A stretch of DNA of 64,000 nt from Streptomyces alanosinicus (GCF_014650595.1 NZ_BMVG01000001.1:992001-1056000); one strand, 5' to 3'; shown: positions 53,807-63,376, numbered from the stretch's first letter. Notes: generated by a model from the sequence alone, not told the origin. Made by a program: numbers and translations.

Positions 53807-54859
53807 ATGACGGTGACCCTGGCGGATGTGGCGGCCCGCGCCCAGGTCTCACCCGCGACGGTGTCGCGCGTGCTGAACGGCAACTACCCCGTGGCGGCCG
53901 CCACCCGCGAGCGGGTGCTGCGCGCGGTGGACGAACTGGACTACGTCCTCAACGGCCCCGCCAGCTCCCTGGCCGCGGCCACGTCGGATCTCGTCGGCAT
54001 TCTCGTCAACGACATCGCCGACCCGTTCTTCGGGATCATGGCGAGCGCGATCCAGGCCGAGATCTGCGGTCCGGGCGGCCGGGCGGGCGGCGAGCGGCTG
54101 GCGGTCGTGTGCAACACGGGCGGCTCCCCGGAGCGGGAACTGACGTATCTGACGCTGTTGCAGCGCCAGCGCGCGGCGGCCGTGGTGCTGACCGGCGGGG
54201 CCGTGGAGGACGCCCCGCACGCGGCGGCGGTCGCGGCCAAGCTGCGCAAACTCACCGAGGCCGGCACCCGGGTGGTGCTGTGCGGGCGGCCGCCGGCGCC
54301 GGGCACCGACGCGGTCGCGCTCACGTTCGACAACCGGGGCGGCGCCCGCCGGCTCACCGAGCATCTGCTCGGCCTCGGCCACCGGCGCCTCGGCTATATC
54401 GCGGGCCCCGGGGAGCGTACGACGACGCGCCACCGGCTGGAGGGCCATCGCGCGGCGCTCACGGCGGCGGGCATCGAGGAGGACCCCCGCCGGACCGTGC
54501 ACGGACGGTACGACCGCCAGTCCGGATACGAGGCCACGCTGGAGCTGTTGCGCCGGGACGCGTCCCTGACGGCGGTCGTCGCGGCGAACGACTCCGTCGC
54601 GCTCGGGGCGTGTGCGGCGCTGCGGGAGTCGGGGCTGCGGATTCCCGCCGATGTGTCGGTGGCCGGGTTCGACGACCTGCCGTTCAGTGTGGACACGGTG
54701 CCTTCGCTGACGACGGTGCGGCTGCCGCTCGCGGAGGCGGGGGCGCGGGCCGGGCGGATCGCCATGGGGCGGGAGGAGGCGCCGCCCGGGGGTGTCGCCG
54801 CCATCCGGGGGGAGTTGATGGTGCGGGGGTCGACCGGGGTGCCGTCAGCCGGGAAGTGA
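53807..54859 (+). CDS. LacI-family regulator
   Basis: A 350-residue protein: HTH VTLADVAARAQVSPATVSRV, LNGNYPVAAATRERVLRAVD (hinge), and a sensor domain with VGILVNDIADPFFGIMASAI and VAANDSVALGACAALRESGL. ATG at 53807 has GGAGG upstream. Divergent from the Gfo/DUF993/isomerase operon with an operator in between, it should repress that operon and possibly itself. Its 3' end overlaps the convergent monooxygenase gene by 15 bp. Confidence 0.9.
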   Translation: MTVTLADVAARAQVSPATVSRVLNGNYPVAAATRERVLRAVDELDYVLNGPASSLAAATSDLVGILVNDIADPFFGIMASAIQAEICGPGGRAGGERLAVVCNTGGSPERELTYLTLLQRQRAAAVVLTGGAVEDAPHAAAVAAKLRKLTEAGTRVVLCGRPPAPGTDAVALTFDNRGGARRLTEHLLGLGHRRLGYIAGPGERTTTRHRLEGHRAALTAAGIEEDPRRTVHGRYDRQSGYEATLELLRRDASLTAVVAANDSVALGACAALRESGLRIPADVSVAGFDDLPFSVDTVPSLTTVRLPLAEAGARAGRIAMGREEAPPGGVAAIRGELMVRGSTGVPSAGK

Positions 54860-56077
54860 CCGGCCCAGCAGCGGCAGGGGCGCCTCGCCCCGGCGCCGGT
54901 CCCGGTACCAGCGCCGGCCCGTGTCGTAGGCCCGCCGTGCGCTGCGGATCGCGGCGATCTGGGTGGCGAGGTGGGCCTGGTACTTCCAGGGGCTCTGGCG
55001 GCCCGTGCGGACCGACATGGCGTAGGCGAAGGAGACCGGGTCGCGGTCCAGGTAGTCGTCGAGCTGCTCGAACCAGGCCATGCTGGAGCGGGCTCCGGCC
55101 TGTGTGGAGTGCAGTTCCGCGCGGCGGTGCCGGTCGTACTCGCGCAGCGCCGTGGGCAGGTCCGGGTACCGGGAGAGGCTGTGGGCCAGCACGATCGCGT
55201 CGATGATCGCGAGCCGGGTGCCGGAGCCGAGCGTGAAGTGGGTGGTGTGCGCGGAGTCGCCGGCCAGGACCACACGGCCGTCGACCCACGTCCGGTTGAC
55301 GATGTGGGAGAACCGCTGCCACTTCGCCGGTTCGCCGCGTGATCTGCTGATCAGGGAGTGGCCGTCGAGCGCGCGGTGGAAGATCTTCTCCAGCAGCGGT
55401 ACGGCGTCCTCGGCTTCGAGGGTGTCGAGTCCGAGGCCCTGCCAGGTCTGTGGTGAACACTCCACGATGCAGGTGCTGACCCGCCCCTGGATCGAGGGGT
55501 AGGCATGGAACCAGATCCAGCCCGCCGGGGTCTCCTCGAAGTCGAACACGAAGCTGCCGAACTGCCGGTCCGTGCCGAGCCAGATATAGGGGTTGCGGCC
55601 GGTCTCCACCCGGGTGCCGAAGTGTTCGACGCGGCTCTGCCGGATCCGGCTGCCCGCGCCGTCGGCGGCCACGATCAGATCGGCCTCCGGCAACTCGGCG
55701 GGGTCGTCGAGCTTCTGTCCGTGCCGGACGTCGACACCGAGGGCCCGCGCGCGCCGGGTCAGGAGATCCAGCAGGGCGGCGCGGCCCATGCTGTATCCGT
55801 AGCCGCCGAAGTACGCGGTGCCGTCGTGCCGGCTGCCGTGCAGCCGTATCTCCTGGTCCTGCCAGAGCACGGAACCCGCGCTCACCGCCCGTGCGCTCTC
55901 AGGGTCGTTGCGGTGCAGGATGTCCAGCAGATCGTTCCAGTACACGACGCCCCAGCCGTACGTCGCCTCCGGCGGGTCCCGCTCGATCACGGTGATCTCG
56001 TGCCCGGCGTCCCGCAGTTTCGCGGAGATCGAGAAGTACAGCCCGGCCGGGCCTCCACCCACGCAGACGATCCTCAT
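54845..56077 (-). CDS. FAD-dependent aromatic monooxygenase
   Basis: A 410-residue flavoprotein: the dinucleotide fold CVGGGPAGLYFSISAKLRDA at the N-terminus, then ERDPPEATYGWGVVYWNDLL, DLIVAADGAGSRIRQSRVEH (DG motif) and VVLAGDSAHTTHFTLGSGTR (second FAD motif GD). The YGWGVV stretch and the SGTR end resemble the N-terminal part of salicylyl-CoA 5-hydroxylases and related aryl-CoA hydroxylases; it lacks their C-terminal oxidoreductase half. The likely reaction is ring hydroxylation; the substrate is open. Confidence 0.85.
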   Translation of the reverse strand: MRIVCVGGGPAGLYFSISAKLRDAGHEITVIERDPPEATYGWGVVYWNDLLDILHRNDPESARAVSAGSVLWQDQEIRLHGSRHDGTAYFGGYGYSMGRAALLDLLTRRARALGVDVRHGQKLDDPAELPEADLIVAADGAGSRIRQSRVEHFGTRVETGRNPYIWLGTDRQFGSFVFDFEETPAGWIWFHAYPSIQGRVSTCIVECSPQTWQGLGLDTLEAEDAVPLLEKIFHRALDGHSLISRSRGEPAKWQRFSHIVNRTWVDGRVVLAGDSAHTTHFTLGSGTRLAIIDAIVLAHSLSRYPDLPTALREYDRHRRAELHSTQAGARSSMAWFEQLDDYLDRDPVSFAYAMSVRTGRQSPWKYQAHLATQIAAIRSARRAYDTGRRWYRDRRRGEAPLPLLGRSLPG

Positions 56078-56183
56078 CCGGTCACCGCCTCACCGTGTGG
56101 CCACATGGGTCCGGGTGCCCATGGGGTAGGGCACCCGGATCCACCCTTTGTTCTCAGGGGGTGTCGATCACACCTGCCGACCT

Positions 56184-56486
56184 TCAGTCGCAGCCGTCAT
56201 CTCCCCAGCCCCAACCACCGTGGTCATCGCCCCAGCCCCAGCCCCAACCGCCGTGGTCGTCGCCCCAGCCCCAGCCGCCGTGGTCGCCCCAGCCGCCATG
56301 GTCACCCCAGCCGCCGTGGTCGTCTCCCCAGCCTCCGCCGTGGTCGTGCGTGTACGCCACCGTGGTGATGTGGTCGGGAGCGGCGGTGGTGGCGGCGTGG
56401 GCGGCTCCGGCTCCGGCCGCGATGGCCAGGATCGGTGCAGAGCAGACCGCGATGGCCACTCTCTTGATACGGGTGTGCGCGCGCAT
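56184..56486 (-). CDS. secreted Gly/Trp/His/Asp-rich repeat protein
   Basis: A 100-residue product with a signal peptide (RIKRVAIAVCSAPILAIAAG, cleavage after AHA near residue 31). After TTVAYTHDHGGGWGDD it consists almost only of units such as DHGGWG and WGWGDD, about ten in a row, and ends GDDGCD. The DNA is correspondingly repetitive (CCCAGCCGCCGTGGTC-like units). GGAGAGGGG precedes the ATG. The histidine and aspartate density suggests metal binding, or a structural or adhesive role; there is no family match I know. Confidence 0.75.
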   Translation of the reverse strand: MRAHTRIKRVAIAVCSAPILAIAAGAGAAHAATTAAPDHITTVAYTHDHGGGWGDDHGGWGDHGGWGDHGGWGWGDDHGGWGWGWGDDHGGWGWGDDGCD

Positions 56487-56837
56487 GATGGACCCCTCTC
56501 CAGGGTGTGATGAATTCTCCGACGGCCTCCAGGGGCCGCCCCTCTTCGCTCCAGAGCCTGCGCGTAGCTCTGCGCGTCGTCCGCCGCTCGCGATACGCGT
56601 TCCTACGGCGGGCCGTCACTGCCGCTTCAAAACGGACATAAGTGACGTTTCCTTTTAAACCTACGGCGGGATCGCAGGGATGTCAAAGGCAGGGCACACG
56701 GCGGAAAGAAATATCCGGGAAAGGAAGTTGGGGCTCCGGCAGGGCCCGGCCGTGGACGCGGGCGGGCGGCGGGGGACGACAGGGCCTAGGCTCGGAGGGA
56801 CGGAATCTCTGACTGGGTCAAACATCCGGGGGCGATC
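56487..56837. other. 351-bp divergent intergenic region
   Basis: No gene is supported. It separates the minus-strand repeat-protein gene from the plus-strand MarR-GNAT gene. The middle (56620-56660) is AT-rich and likely holds the promoter for the secreted protein. CGCGTAGCTCTGCGCG near 56570 is a short imperfect inverted repeat. Confidence 0.4.
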
Positions 56838-57767
56838 ATGACCGTCCAGGACGTCCGCGCCTTCAACCGCTTCTACACGGGCCTCGTCGGCTCCCTCGAC
56901 CACGGCCGCCGTCTCTACGCCCCCTACACCCTCACCGAATCCCGCGTGCTGTACGAACTCGCCCGGGTGCCGCACCTCGACGCCGTCGATCTGCGCACCC
57001 GGCTCGACCTGGACGCCGGTTATCTGAGCCGCATCCTGAACAAGTTCGAGGACGCCGGGCTGATCGAACGCGGGCCCTCCGCCAGCGATCCGCGCCGACG
57101 GCGGGTGCGGCTGACCACGCGCGGCCGGGAGGCCGCCGCTGTGCTGGACGAGCGGGCCCGGGACACGGTCGGTGCCCTGCTCGACACGGTGGCCCCGGCC
57201 GACCGGCCACGGCTGGCGGAGGCCATGCGGACCATCCAGGACATCCTCGGCGAGCGGCGCGCCGGGCCGCAGGAGATCGCGCTGCGCGAGCCGCACCCCG
57301 GCGACCTCGGCTGGATCGTGCAGCGCAACGCCGCGCTGTACGCGGCCGAGTACGGCTGGAACGCCGACTACGAGGGGCTGGTCGCCCGGATCGTCGCCGA
57401 CTTCGCCGAGGACCACGACCCGCATCTGGAGCGGGTGTGGATCGCCGAGCGGTCAGGCCGGCCGGTGGGCTGTGTGATGTGCGTACGGGACGAGGCGCCC
57501 GGCACCGCCCGGCTGCGGCTGCTGCTCGTCGAGCCCGAGGCGCGCGGGCACGGCGTCGGCGACCGGCTGGTGCGGGCCGTGCTCGACTTCGCGCGCGGCG
57601 CCGGCTACCGGGAGCTGGTGCTGTGGACCAACGACGTACTCGCCGGCGCCCGCCGTATCTACCAGCGGCACGGCTTCGTCCTCGTCGCCGAGAGAGCGCA
57701 CCGCTCCTTCGGGAAGGATCTCGTGGGGCAGGACTGGCGGCTGGATCTGCGCAGATCGGGCGAGTGA
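56838..57767 (+). CDS. MarR-type regulator fused to GNAT acetyltransferase
   Basis: A 309-residue two-domain protein. Residues 1-145 are a MarR winged helix (YTLTESRVLYELARVPHLDA, YLSRILNKFEDAGLIERGPS, SDPRRRRVRLTTRGREAAAV). Residues 150-305 are a GNAT domain with the acetyl-CoA loop VEPEARGHGVGDRLVRAVLD and ARRIYQRHGFVLVAER. ATG at 56838 has GGGGGCGA upstream. Such fusions occur in other bacteria; the acetyltransferase may modify a small molecule or protein whose gene the MarR part controls. Confidence 0.9.
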   Translation: MTVQDVRAFNRFYTGLVGSLDHGRRLYAPYTLTESRVLYELARVPHLDAVDLRTRLDLDAGYLSRILNKFEDAGLIERGPSASDPRRRRVRLTTRGREAAAVLDERARDTVGALLDTVAPADRPRLAEAMRTIQDILGERRAGPQEIALREPHPGDLGWIVQRNAALYAAEYGWNADYEGLVARIVADFAEDHDPHLERVWIAERSGRPVGCVMCVRDEAPGTARLRLLLVEPEARGHGVGDRLVRAVLDFARGAGYRELVLWTNDVLAGARRIYQRHGFVLVAERAHRSFGKDLVGQDWRLDLRRSGE

Positions 57768-57784
57768 CGAGTAGGGTCCGAGCC

Positions 57785-58585
57785 ATGAAGCTGGCGTTCT
57801 CCACCCTCGGTGTCCCCGGGATGCCCGTCCCGGAGGTCCTGGCCCTCGCGACCGCGCAGGGGTACCACGGCGTCGAACTGCGCGCCCACCCGGAGGAGCC
57901 GGTGCATCCCGGCCTCTCCCCCGCCGAACGCGCGCGGACCGCGACCCTGTTCGAGGAGGCCGGGGTCGAGGTGCTCGGTGTCGCCGGGTACGCGCGCGTC
58001 GCCGCGCCCGGTGCCGACGCGCCCGTACTGGCGGAGGTGCGGGACCTGCTGCGGCTGGCCCACGACCTGGGCGCGCCCTTCGTCCGGGTCTTCCCCGGCG
58101 GCGACCCGGACCGCCCTCGGCAGGAGTCCGACGCGATCGCCGCGGGGCGGCTCGCCACGGCCGCCGAGGACGCCGCCGCGCTCGGGGTGCGGATCCTGCT
58201 GGAGACGCATGACTCGCATCCCACCGGTGCCGCAGCGATCCGGGTGCTCGGCCCGGTGGGACACCGGCAGGTCGGCGCGCTGTGGGATGTGATGCACACC
58301 TGGCTGGGCGGCGAGCAGCCCGCCGACACGTATGCCGCTCTCGCCCCGCATCTGGGATATGTGCAGGTCAAAGACATCGCCTCGGCGCAGGACACGGCGC
58401 CGCTGCCGCTGGGCTCAGGGGTACTCCCCCTCACCGAGTGCGTGGACGTGCTGTGCCGGCGCGGGTGGGACGGGTGGCTGTGCTGGGAGTACGAGAAGCG
58501 CTGGTACGGGTCGGCCGCGCCGCTCGCGGGGCTGCTCGGGGCGGGGCGGGAGCATCTGCTGCGGCTCTTGGACGAGGCCGCGTAG
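57785..58585 (+). CDS. sugar-phosphate isomerase/epimerase (TIM barrel)
   Basis: A 266-residue xylose-isomerase-like TIM barrel: MKLAFSTLGVPGMPVPEVLA, GYHGVELRAHPEEPVHPGLS, FVRVFPGGDPDRPRQESDAI, ILLETHDSHPTGAAAIRVLG (metal Glu), VGALWDVMHTWLGGEQPADT and WLCWEYEKRWYG. ATG at 57785 is 17 bp after the MarR-GNAT stop, so they may be co-transcribed. It is distinct from the isomerase at 50430-51260. The substrate is unknown. Confidence 0.88.
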   Translation: MKLAFSTLGVPGMPVPEVLALATAQGYHGVELRAHPEEPVHPGLSPAERARTATLFEEAGVEVLGVAGYARVAAPGADAPVLAEVRDLLRLAHDLGAPFVRVFPGGDPDRPRQESDAIAAGRLATAAEDAAALGVRILLETHDSHPTGAAAIRVLGPVGHRQVGALWDVMHTWLGGEQPADTYAALAPHLGYVQVKDIASAQDTAPLPLGSGVLPLTECVDVLCRRGWDGWLCWEYEKRWYGSAAPLAGLLGAGREHLLRLLDEAA

Positions 58586-58635
58586 ATCGGCTGCGGAGGT
58601 GAATGCGGAGAAGCGGCTCAGGCGCCGGTGGAGGC

Positions 58636-61600
58636 TCAGGCGCCGGTGTGCGAGTGAGCGGCCCAGAGAGTCGGCGTGAGCGGGTAGCGCTCGCGTAGGC
58701 GCCGGGTGGCGTGGTGCAGGGCATCGGCCGCGCGGGCGGGAGCGGGTGGGGCGGTACCACCGTCGGTGAGGTGGCCGTAGAAGTCGGCGGCGAGCTGGTG
58801 GGCGGCCCGGTCGCCCACCGGCCACTGGGCTCCCACCACATGCGGGTAGCCCGCCAGTTGGAACGCGCCGGTGAGGTGTAGCGACTCGTCCGCGAACTGC
58901 AGGGCGGTCAGTGCGGTGCTGCAGGCGGACAGGAAGGCGAGCCCGCCGTCCAGGTGCAGGGCGCCGATGTCGGCGACGGTCAGCGGATCGGTCTGGTGGT
59001 CGTGGAGGATCAGCCGGCCGCGCCAGGGGTCGGTCTGGTGGGGCTCGCCGTGGCAGGCGAAGTGCGCCACCGGGTGGTCGGGAAGTGCCGCGAGCACGGC
59101 CGCGCGGGTCGGGCGGGCCAGGATCTCGGCGCCCGGGATCAGTCCGGTGAGCAGCTCCGCCTCGGTGGCGGCACCGTCCAGCGGGGCGGCACCGGGTGCG
59201 TCGGGGACGGCGACGATCGCGGTGCGCGCGCCGGGGCGGGTCCGGTACCGGTGGGCGCGGGCACGGGCCAGTCCCCGCACGGTCGCGGTGTAGGAGGAGA
59301 CGACCCGGTCGAGCACCGTGCGCGGCGCGTCGCCATGCGGAGAACCGTCGGCGAGGTCGTCGTGGTGCCCGGCGGCATGCAGCGGCAGGTAGGCCATGAC
59401 CCCGACGGGGCACCACCACACATGCGGCCAGGGCCCGTCCGGAGCCGGAGGCGCGGTGTGGCCCAGAGCGGCCAGCACCGGTCCGGTGACGGCGTCCCAG
59501 AGCCAGGCGAGGAAGCGGAGGATGTCGCGCTGGGCGGCGCGGCGGGCGGCGGGGGCGGCGGCGGGGTCGCCGGAGGTCTCGCCGGCGTTCGCGAGGGCCT
59601 GGATGCGGCGTACGACGTCCGTCTCGGTGAGGCCGTCGAGCGGTACGACACGCACCGGGTCCCCGGGATCGCCGGTGAGGACGAGGGCGTCGCACCGCGT
59701 CGGCGCGGAACTGATGTACACCACCGGTCCCTCGGCCGCCTGAGCGGTGAGTTCGGCGGCTCCCGGAGGTGTGAGGAAGCCGGTGAAGCCGTCCAGGCCG
59801 CGGATGCGGGTGAGCAGCGCGGTCCACTCGGCCTGTGCCGCGCGGCGGGCGGCGGCGCGGGCGGCGGGAGGAGCCGCGGCTTCGACGGCCTCGGGGGCGG
59901 GCCGGTCGAGAGCCGTGCGGCGGGTGCGCAGCTCCTCGAAGGCCGACGCCAGCTCGGGAGCGGCCGAGTTCAGCAGGTCGAGGTCGGCACCCGCGGCGGC
60001 GACCGACTCGGCCGTGAGCACCCCGCGTGACTGCTCCAGCAGTTCCACGGCCCGGCACGGCCGTCCGGCGTCGAGGGCGGCGGCGGCCACCGCGCCCGCG
60101 AGCGAACCGGCCTCGCCGATCTTCTGGCCCCGGTCGCCGAGGTCCAGGTCCCGCAGCCCGATCTCCGGCAACAGGGCGACGGCCGCCTCGGCGGCGGCCA
60201 GGGCCTTCTGCGCGCCGGTGCCGCCGCGCGGGGTCAGGGCGGCGATCCGCCGGTAACAGGCGATACGGACCTCGACCGGCGCGGACTCGTCCTCGGCCGC
60301 CGCCCGGGACGCGGTCAGGATCTCGGGCAGCAGCCCGGCGTCGTCCGTGCGCACGAGGAGCAGGTGGAGGGTGAGGGCGAGGTTGCTCAACTGCGCGGGG
60401 AGAAGGGGCAGTTCGGCTGCGGCTTCGACGGATGCGCGGCTGACGGCGACCGCCTCGCGCAGCGGGGCGGGATCGTCGTCCCGGACGTACCGCAGTCTCA
60501 GGGCGCCGCCCAGCAGGGCCAGCGCCCGGCTGCGGTTCGGATGGCCGGCGGGAGTGGCGGCGACGGCCTCACGGTTGACGGCGACGGCCTCCGCCAGCAG
60601 TTCGGCATCCTGGCTCTGCTGGGCCCGCACGAGCAGGGACGTACCGAGCCCGATCGCCTGAATGCCACGCTTCGGATCCCCCTCGGGATAGGCGGCGAGG
60701 GCCTCGCGCCCGATCGCCACCGCTTCGGTGATGTCCTCGGTCCGCCCGGTGCGCTGGTACGACATCTGCAGGGAGGCCCCGAGGTTTCCCAGGTACAGCG
60801 GGCGGTTGGGGTGGCCTTGGGGGGTGACGGCGACGGCTTCCCGGCCGGTCTCGATCGCGTCGGCCAGCGACGCGGAATCGCCGGTGTGCCAGAACAGGTG
60901 TTGCTGCGCGAGACCGAGGCTGTTCACATGCATGCCCCGGTCGGAGGCGCCCGGCGGTGTGTCCGCCACGGCCGTGCGGAGGGTCTCGACGGCGTCCCTG
61001 AGGAGTGCCGCGTCTCCCGTGCGCTGGAACAGGCCGACCAGGACGATCCCGAGGGTGTTGCGGACCGTGGCCCGGACCGGATGATCGGCGGTGATCGAGC
61101 CGACGGCCTCCCGCAGCGCGGTGACCGCCTCGTCCAGCGGTTCGTGCTCCCCGTCGAGCTGGTACCTCGTGTGCAGCGCCAGCGCGAGATTGTTCAGCCG
61201 CGCGACGCGTTCGGGGTGGCCGACGGGAGTGGCGGCGACGGCGGCCCGGGTGGACGTGACGGCCTCGGCCGCTTGCCCGATGCCGCCGGTGCGTTCGGCC
61301 TTCCTGGTCAGCGCGATGCCGAGATTGCTCAGCACGGCGGCCAGGTGATGGTGGCCGGCGGGCAGCATGTCGCGGGCCTGCCGGCCGACGGCGATCGCCT
61401 CGTCCAGCAGGTCGGTCTCGCCGGTCTCCTCGTACCGGGAACGCAGCATCGTCGACAGGTTTCCCAGCCGGCCGGCGTGGTCCGCGGAGTCGTCGGGGAG
61501 CCCGGCGACGGCGGCCCGGACGGCTTCGACCGCCTCGTCGAACAGGCGCACGTCTCTGACCTGTTCGTACCGGATGTACAGGGCGAGGCCCAGCGTGTTC

Positions 61601-62871
61601 AGGACCAGGGGGCGATCGGGGTTGCCGACGAAGGCGGCCGCCAGAGCTTCGCGTGCGACGGCCTCCGCCTCCCGCGCCGCGGCGGGGTCCAGGCGGTGCT
61701 GGGCCAGCGTCCGCAGTGCGGCGGAGAGGTTGTGCAGGTATCCGATGCGACCGGGCGCACCGGCGGGCACGGCGGCGACGGCCGCTCGCGCGGCATCGAC
61801 TCCCGCCAGCAGATCGGCCCGCGCACCGGTCCGTTCGAACAGCCGGACCAGGACGGTGCCCAGTTGGTCCAGGCGGACGGCGCGGGAGGGATGGCCGTCG
61901 GGCGCGGCGGCGGCAGCGTCACGGCCGACTTCGACCGCCTCGGTCAGCAGGGCGAGGTCGTCCGTCCGTTCGTACTGTGCGCGCAGGGCGAGGAAGAGGA
62001 AATGAAGCCGTGCGCCGCGGCCGGGGTCGTGCACCGGGATGGCGGCGACGGCCTTCCGGATCAGCCCGATCGCCTCGGTGGCCGCCGCCTCGTCGTGCCG
62101 GGCGCCTGCCCAGGCGAACAGCACGATGCCGAGGTTGTTGCCGTACATCAGCTGGTTGGGGTGGTGGGCGGGGGCCGTGGCGACCGCCCGGCGGGCGACC
62201 GCGACCGCCTCGTCGAGGACCGCCATGTCCTTGTCGCGCTGGTGCAGTCGCAGCAGCGCGAGCCCCAGGTTGCTCAGGAACATGGCCCGCTCGGGATGCA
62301 GGGTGGCGGCCACGGCCCGGCGGGCGGCCGCGACCGACTCGTCCAGCGCGGCGCCGTCCTCGGTGTGCTCGTAGCTCAGCCGCAGGACGTGCCCCAGGTT
62401 GTTGAGGCACATGGCGCGGTCGAGCCCGGGGGTGAGGGAGCCGGCGCTCGCGGCACGGAACAGGTCCACGGCCCGGCGCAGCAGCGGCGGCCGGCGGTCG
62501 GCTTCATAGGCGTGGGCCAAGGCGAGGCCGAGTTCGAGGGCCGCGTCACCCGGTATGCCCTCGCTTCCGCGCTCCTCGAACGCCGGCAGCAGTGGTTCCG
62601 GTACGGCGTCCGGGTCCGCCTCGTGCACCGGGGCCAGACGGCGGACGGCCTCGACCAGTTCCTCCAGGGTGGGTTCCGTGCTGTAGCGGAACCAGTGGAA
62701 CCAGCCAAGGATGTGGCACGCCTCGACATCGGCGCTCCGCTCGACGGCCGCGGCCAGAGCGGCGGCCGTCCGCCCGGTGCCGGATGTGAACAGTTCCCGG
62801 GCGTCGCCCGTCTCGACGGCCTCGTCGATACGGCGCCGCAATTCGGCGAGCAGTTCGTCCCGGCCGTCCAT
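58636..62871 (-). CDS. TPR-repeat CHAT-domain protease (caspase/separase-like)
   Basis: A 1411-residue protein. Residues 130-870 are about 14-15 TPR-like units of 45-50 residues, each with a pattern like RAMFLSNLGLALLRLHQRDK followed by a pair of LDEAVAVARRAVA helices. The C-terminal 330 residues are a CHAT domain: AHFACHGEPH with catalytic H1274 and LAFLSACSTALT with catalytic C1317, then the region FQLAGYPHVVGAQWPV. Both catalytic residues are intact. Such proteins form caspase-like conflict or cell-death systems in actinomycetes. It is divergent from a two-gene unit at 62984. Confidence 0.9.
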   Translation of the reverse strand: MDGRDELLAELRRRIDEAVETGDARELFTSGTGRTAAALAAAVERSADVEACHILGWFHWFRYSTEPTLEELVEAVRRLAPVHEADPDAVPEPLLPAFEERGSEGIPGDAALELGLALAHAYEADRRPPLLRRAVDLFRAASAGSLTPGLDRAMCLNNLGHVLRLSYEHTEDGAALDESVAAARRAVAATLHPERAMFLSNLGLALLRLHQRDKDMAVLDEAVAVARRAVATAPAHHPNQLMYGNNLGIVLFAWAGARHDEAAATEAIGLIRKAVAAIPVHDPGRGARLHFLFLALRAQYERTDDLALLTEAVEVGRDAAAAAPDGHPSRAVRLDQLGTVLVRLFERTGARADLLAGVDAARAAVAAVPAGAPGRIGYLHNLSAALRTLAQHRLDPAAAREAEAVAREALAAAFVGNPDRPLVLNTLGLALYIRYEQVRDVRLFDEAVEAVRAAVAGLPDDSADHAGRLGNLSTMLRSRYEETGETDLLDEAIAVGRQARDMLPAGHHHLAAVLSNLGIALTRKAERTGGIGQAAEAVTSTRAAVAATPVGHPERVARLNNLALALHTRYQLDGEHEPLDEAVTALREAVGSITADHPVRATVRNTLGIVLVGLFQRTGDAALLRDAVETLRTAVADTPPGASDRGMHVNSLGLAQQHLFWHTGDSASLADAIETGREAVAVTPQGHPNRPLYLGNLGASLQMSYQRTGRTEDITEAVAIGREALAAYPEGDPKRGIQAIGLGTSLLVRAQQSQDAELLAEAVAVNREAVAATPAGHPNRSRALALLGGALRLRYVRDDDPAPLREAVAVSRASVEAAAELPLLPAQLSNLALTLHLLLVRTDDAGLLPEILTASRAAAEDESAPVEVRIACYRRIAALTPRGGTGAQKALAAAEAAVALLPEIGLRDLDLGDRGQKIGEAGSLAGAVAAAALDAGRPCRAVELLEQSRGVLTAESVAAAGADLDLLNSAAPELASAFEELRTRRTALDRPAPEAVEAAAPPAARAAARRAAQAEWTALLTRIRGLDGFTGFLTPPGAAELTAQAAEGPVVYISSAPTRCDALVLTGDPGDPVRVVPLDGLTETDVVRRIQALANAGETSGDPAAAPAARRAAQRDILRFLAWLWDAVTGPVLAALGHTAPPAPDGPWPHVWWCPVGVMAYLPLHAAGHHDDLADGSPHGDAPRTVLDRVVSSYTATVRGLARARAHRYRTRPGARTAIVAVPDAPGAAPLDGAATEAELLTGLIPGAEILARPTRAAVLAALPDHPVAHFACHGEPHQTDPWRGRLILHDHQTDPLTVADIGALHLDGGLAFLSACSTALTALQFADESLHLTGAFQLAGYPHVVGAQWPVGDRAAHQLAADFYGHLTDGGTAPPAPARAADALHHATRRLRERYPLTPTLWAAHSHTGA

Positions 62872-62921
62872 CGCATCCCCCGCACCTCGCGCCGCGCACC
62901 TCTGCCAGGACGGTACATTGA

Positions 62922-62948
62922 CAACTCTCGCCGATGGAAAGAGAGTTG
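62922..62948. promoter_or_regulatory. inverted repeat between the CHAT gene and the divergent two-gene unit
   Basis: CAACTCTC (62922-62929) and GAGAGTTG (62941-62948) form a perfect 8-bp inverted repeat with an 11-bp spacer in a 112-bp divergent gap. TTGACA (62918-62923) on the plus strand overlaps it, so a bound protein would block that promoter and could control both sides. Confidence 0.55.
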
Positions 62949-62983
62949 ACGGCCAGCCGCGACGCGAGGGGGAAGTGGGGCCG

Positions 62984-63376
62984 GTGAAGGGCGTGGAACA
63001 CCGACTGGGCCTCCTGTGCGATCAGCTCACCCGGCACGAGACGATGGCCGCGGAGATCGAGACGGCCGGCGCAGGCACGGAGCTGGGCGAACTGCTCGCC
63101 CTGATCGGCCGGGGACCCGGCTCGGCCGCGGACCCGGAGCGGGCGGCGCAGTTGCTGGACGCCATCGAGGACGCCTGTGCCCGGAACTCCCTGAGTCCGC
63201 TCGCCGTGCGCGACCACACCGACTCCCGGCTGCCGGGCGGTTTCGGGCTGCGGCCCGAGGGGCGGGCCTGGGTGTGTCCGATGGGCGCCTGCGATCGTGT
63301 GGTCCTGCCCGAGGAGGCGAACGAGCGGCCGCGGTGCGCGTCCGGCGAGCCGCTGCGACCTTATCCGCCGCTCTGA
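62984..63376 (+). CDS. small protein with Cys-rich C-terminus, partner of the CHAT protein
   Basis: A 130-residue protein. Residues 1-85 are mostly helical (LGLLCDQLTRHETMAAEIET, LLDAIEDACARNSLSPLAVR). The C-terminal block is GRAWVCPMGACDRVVLPEEA followed by RPRCASGEPLRPYPPL, giving CPxxxC and a further Cys that may form a small zinc site. GTG at 62984 is chosen, with GGGGGAA 9 nt upstream; GTG at 62975 is possible. The stop shares a base with the next start (TGATG). Accessory proteins of this style occur beside TPR-CHAT genes in Streptomyces, but I know no function. Confidence 0.75.
   Translation: MKGVEHRLGLLCDQLTRHETMAAEIETAGAGTELGELLALIGRGPGSAADPERAAQLLDAIEDACARNSLSPLAVRDHTDSRLPGGFGLRPEGRAWVCPMGACDRVVLPEEANERPRCASGEPLRPYPPL

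Noticed and set aside
60364..62949. A plus-strand open frame of 861 codons antisense to the TPR-CHAT gene.
   Set aside because: It arises because the TPR gene is repetitive and GC-rich. There are no motifs or ribosome site, and it would overlap the clear CHAT gene completely.
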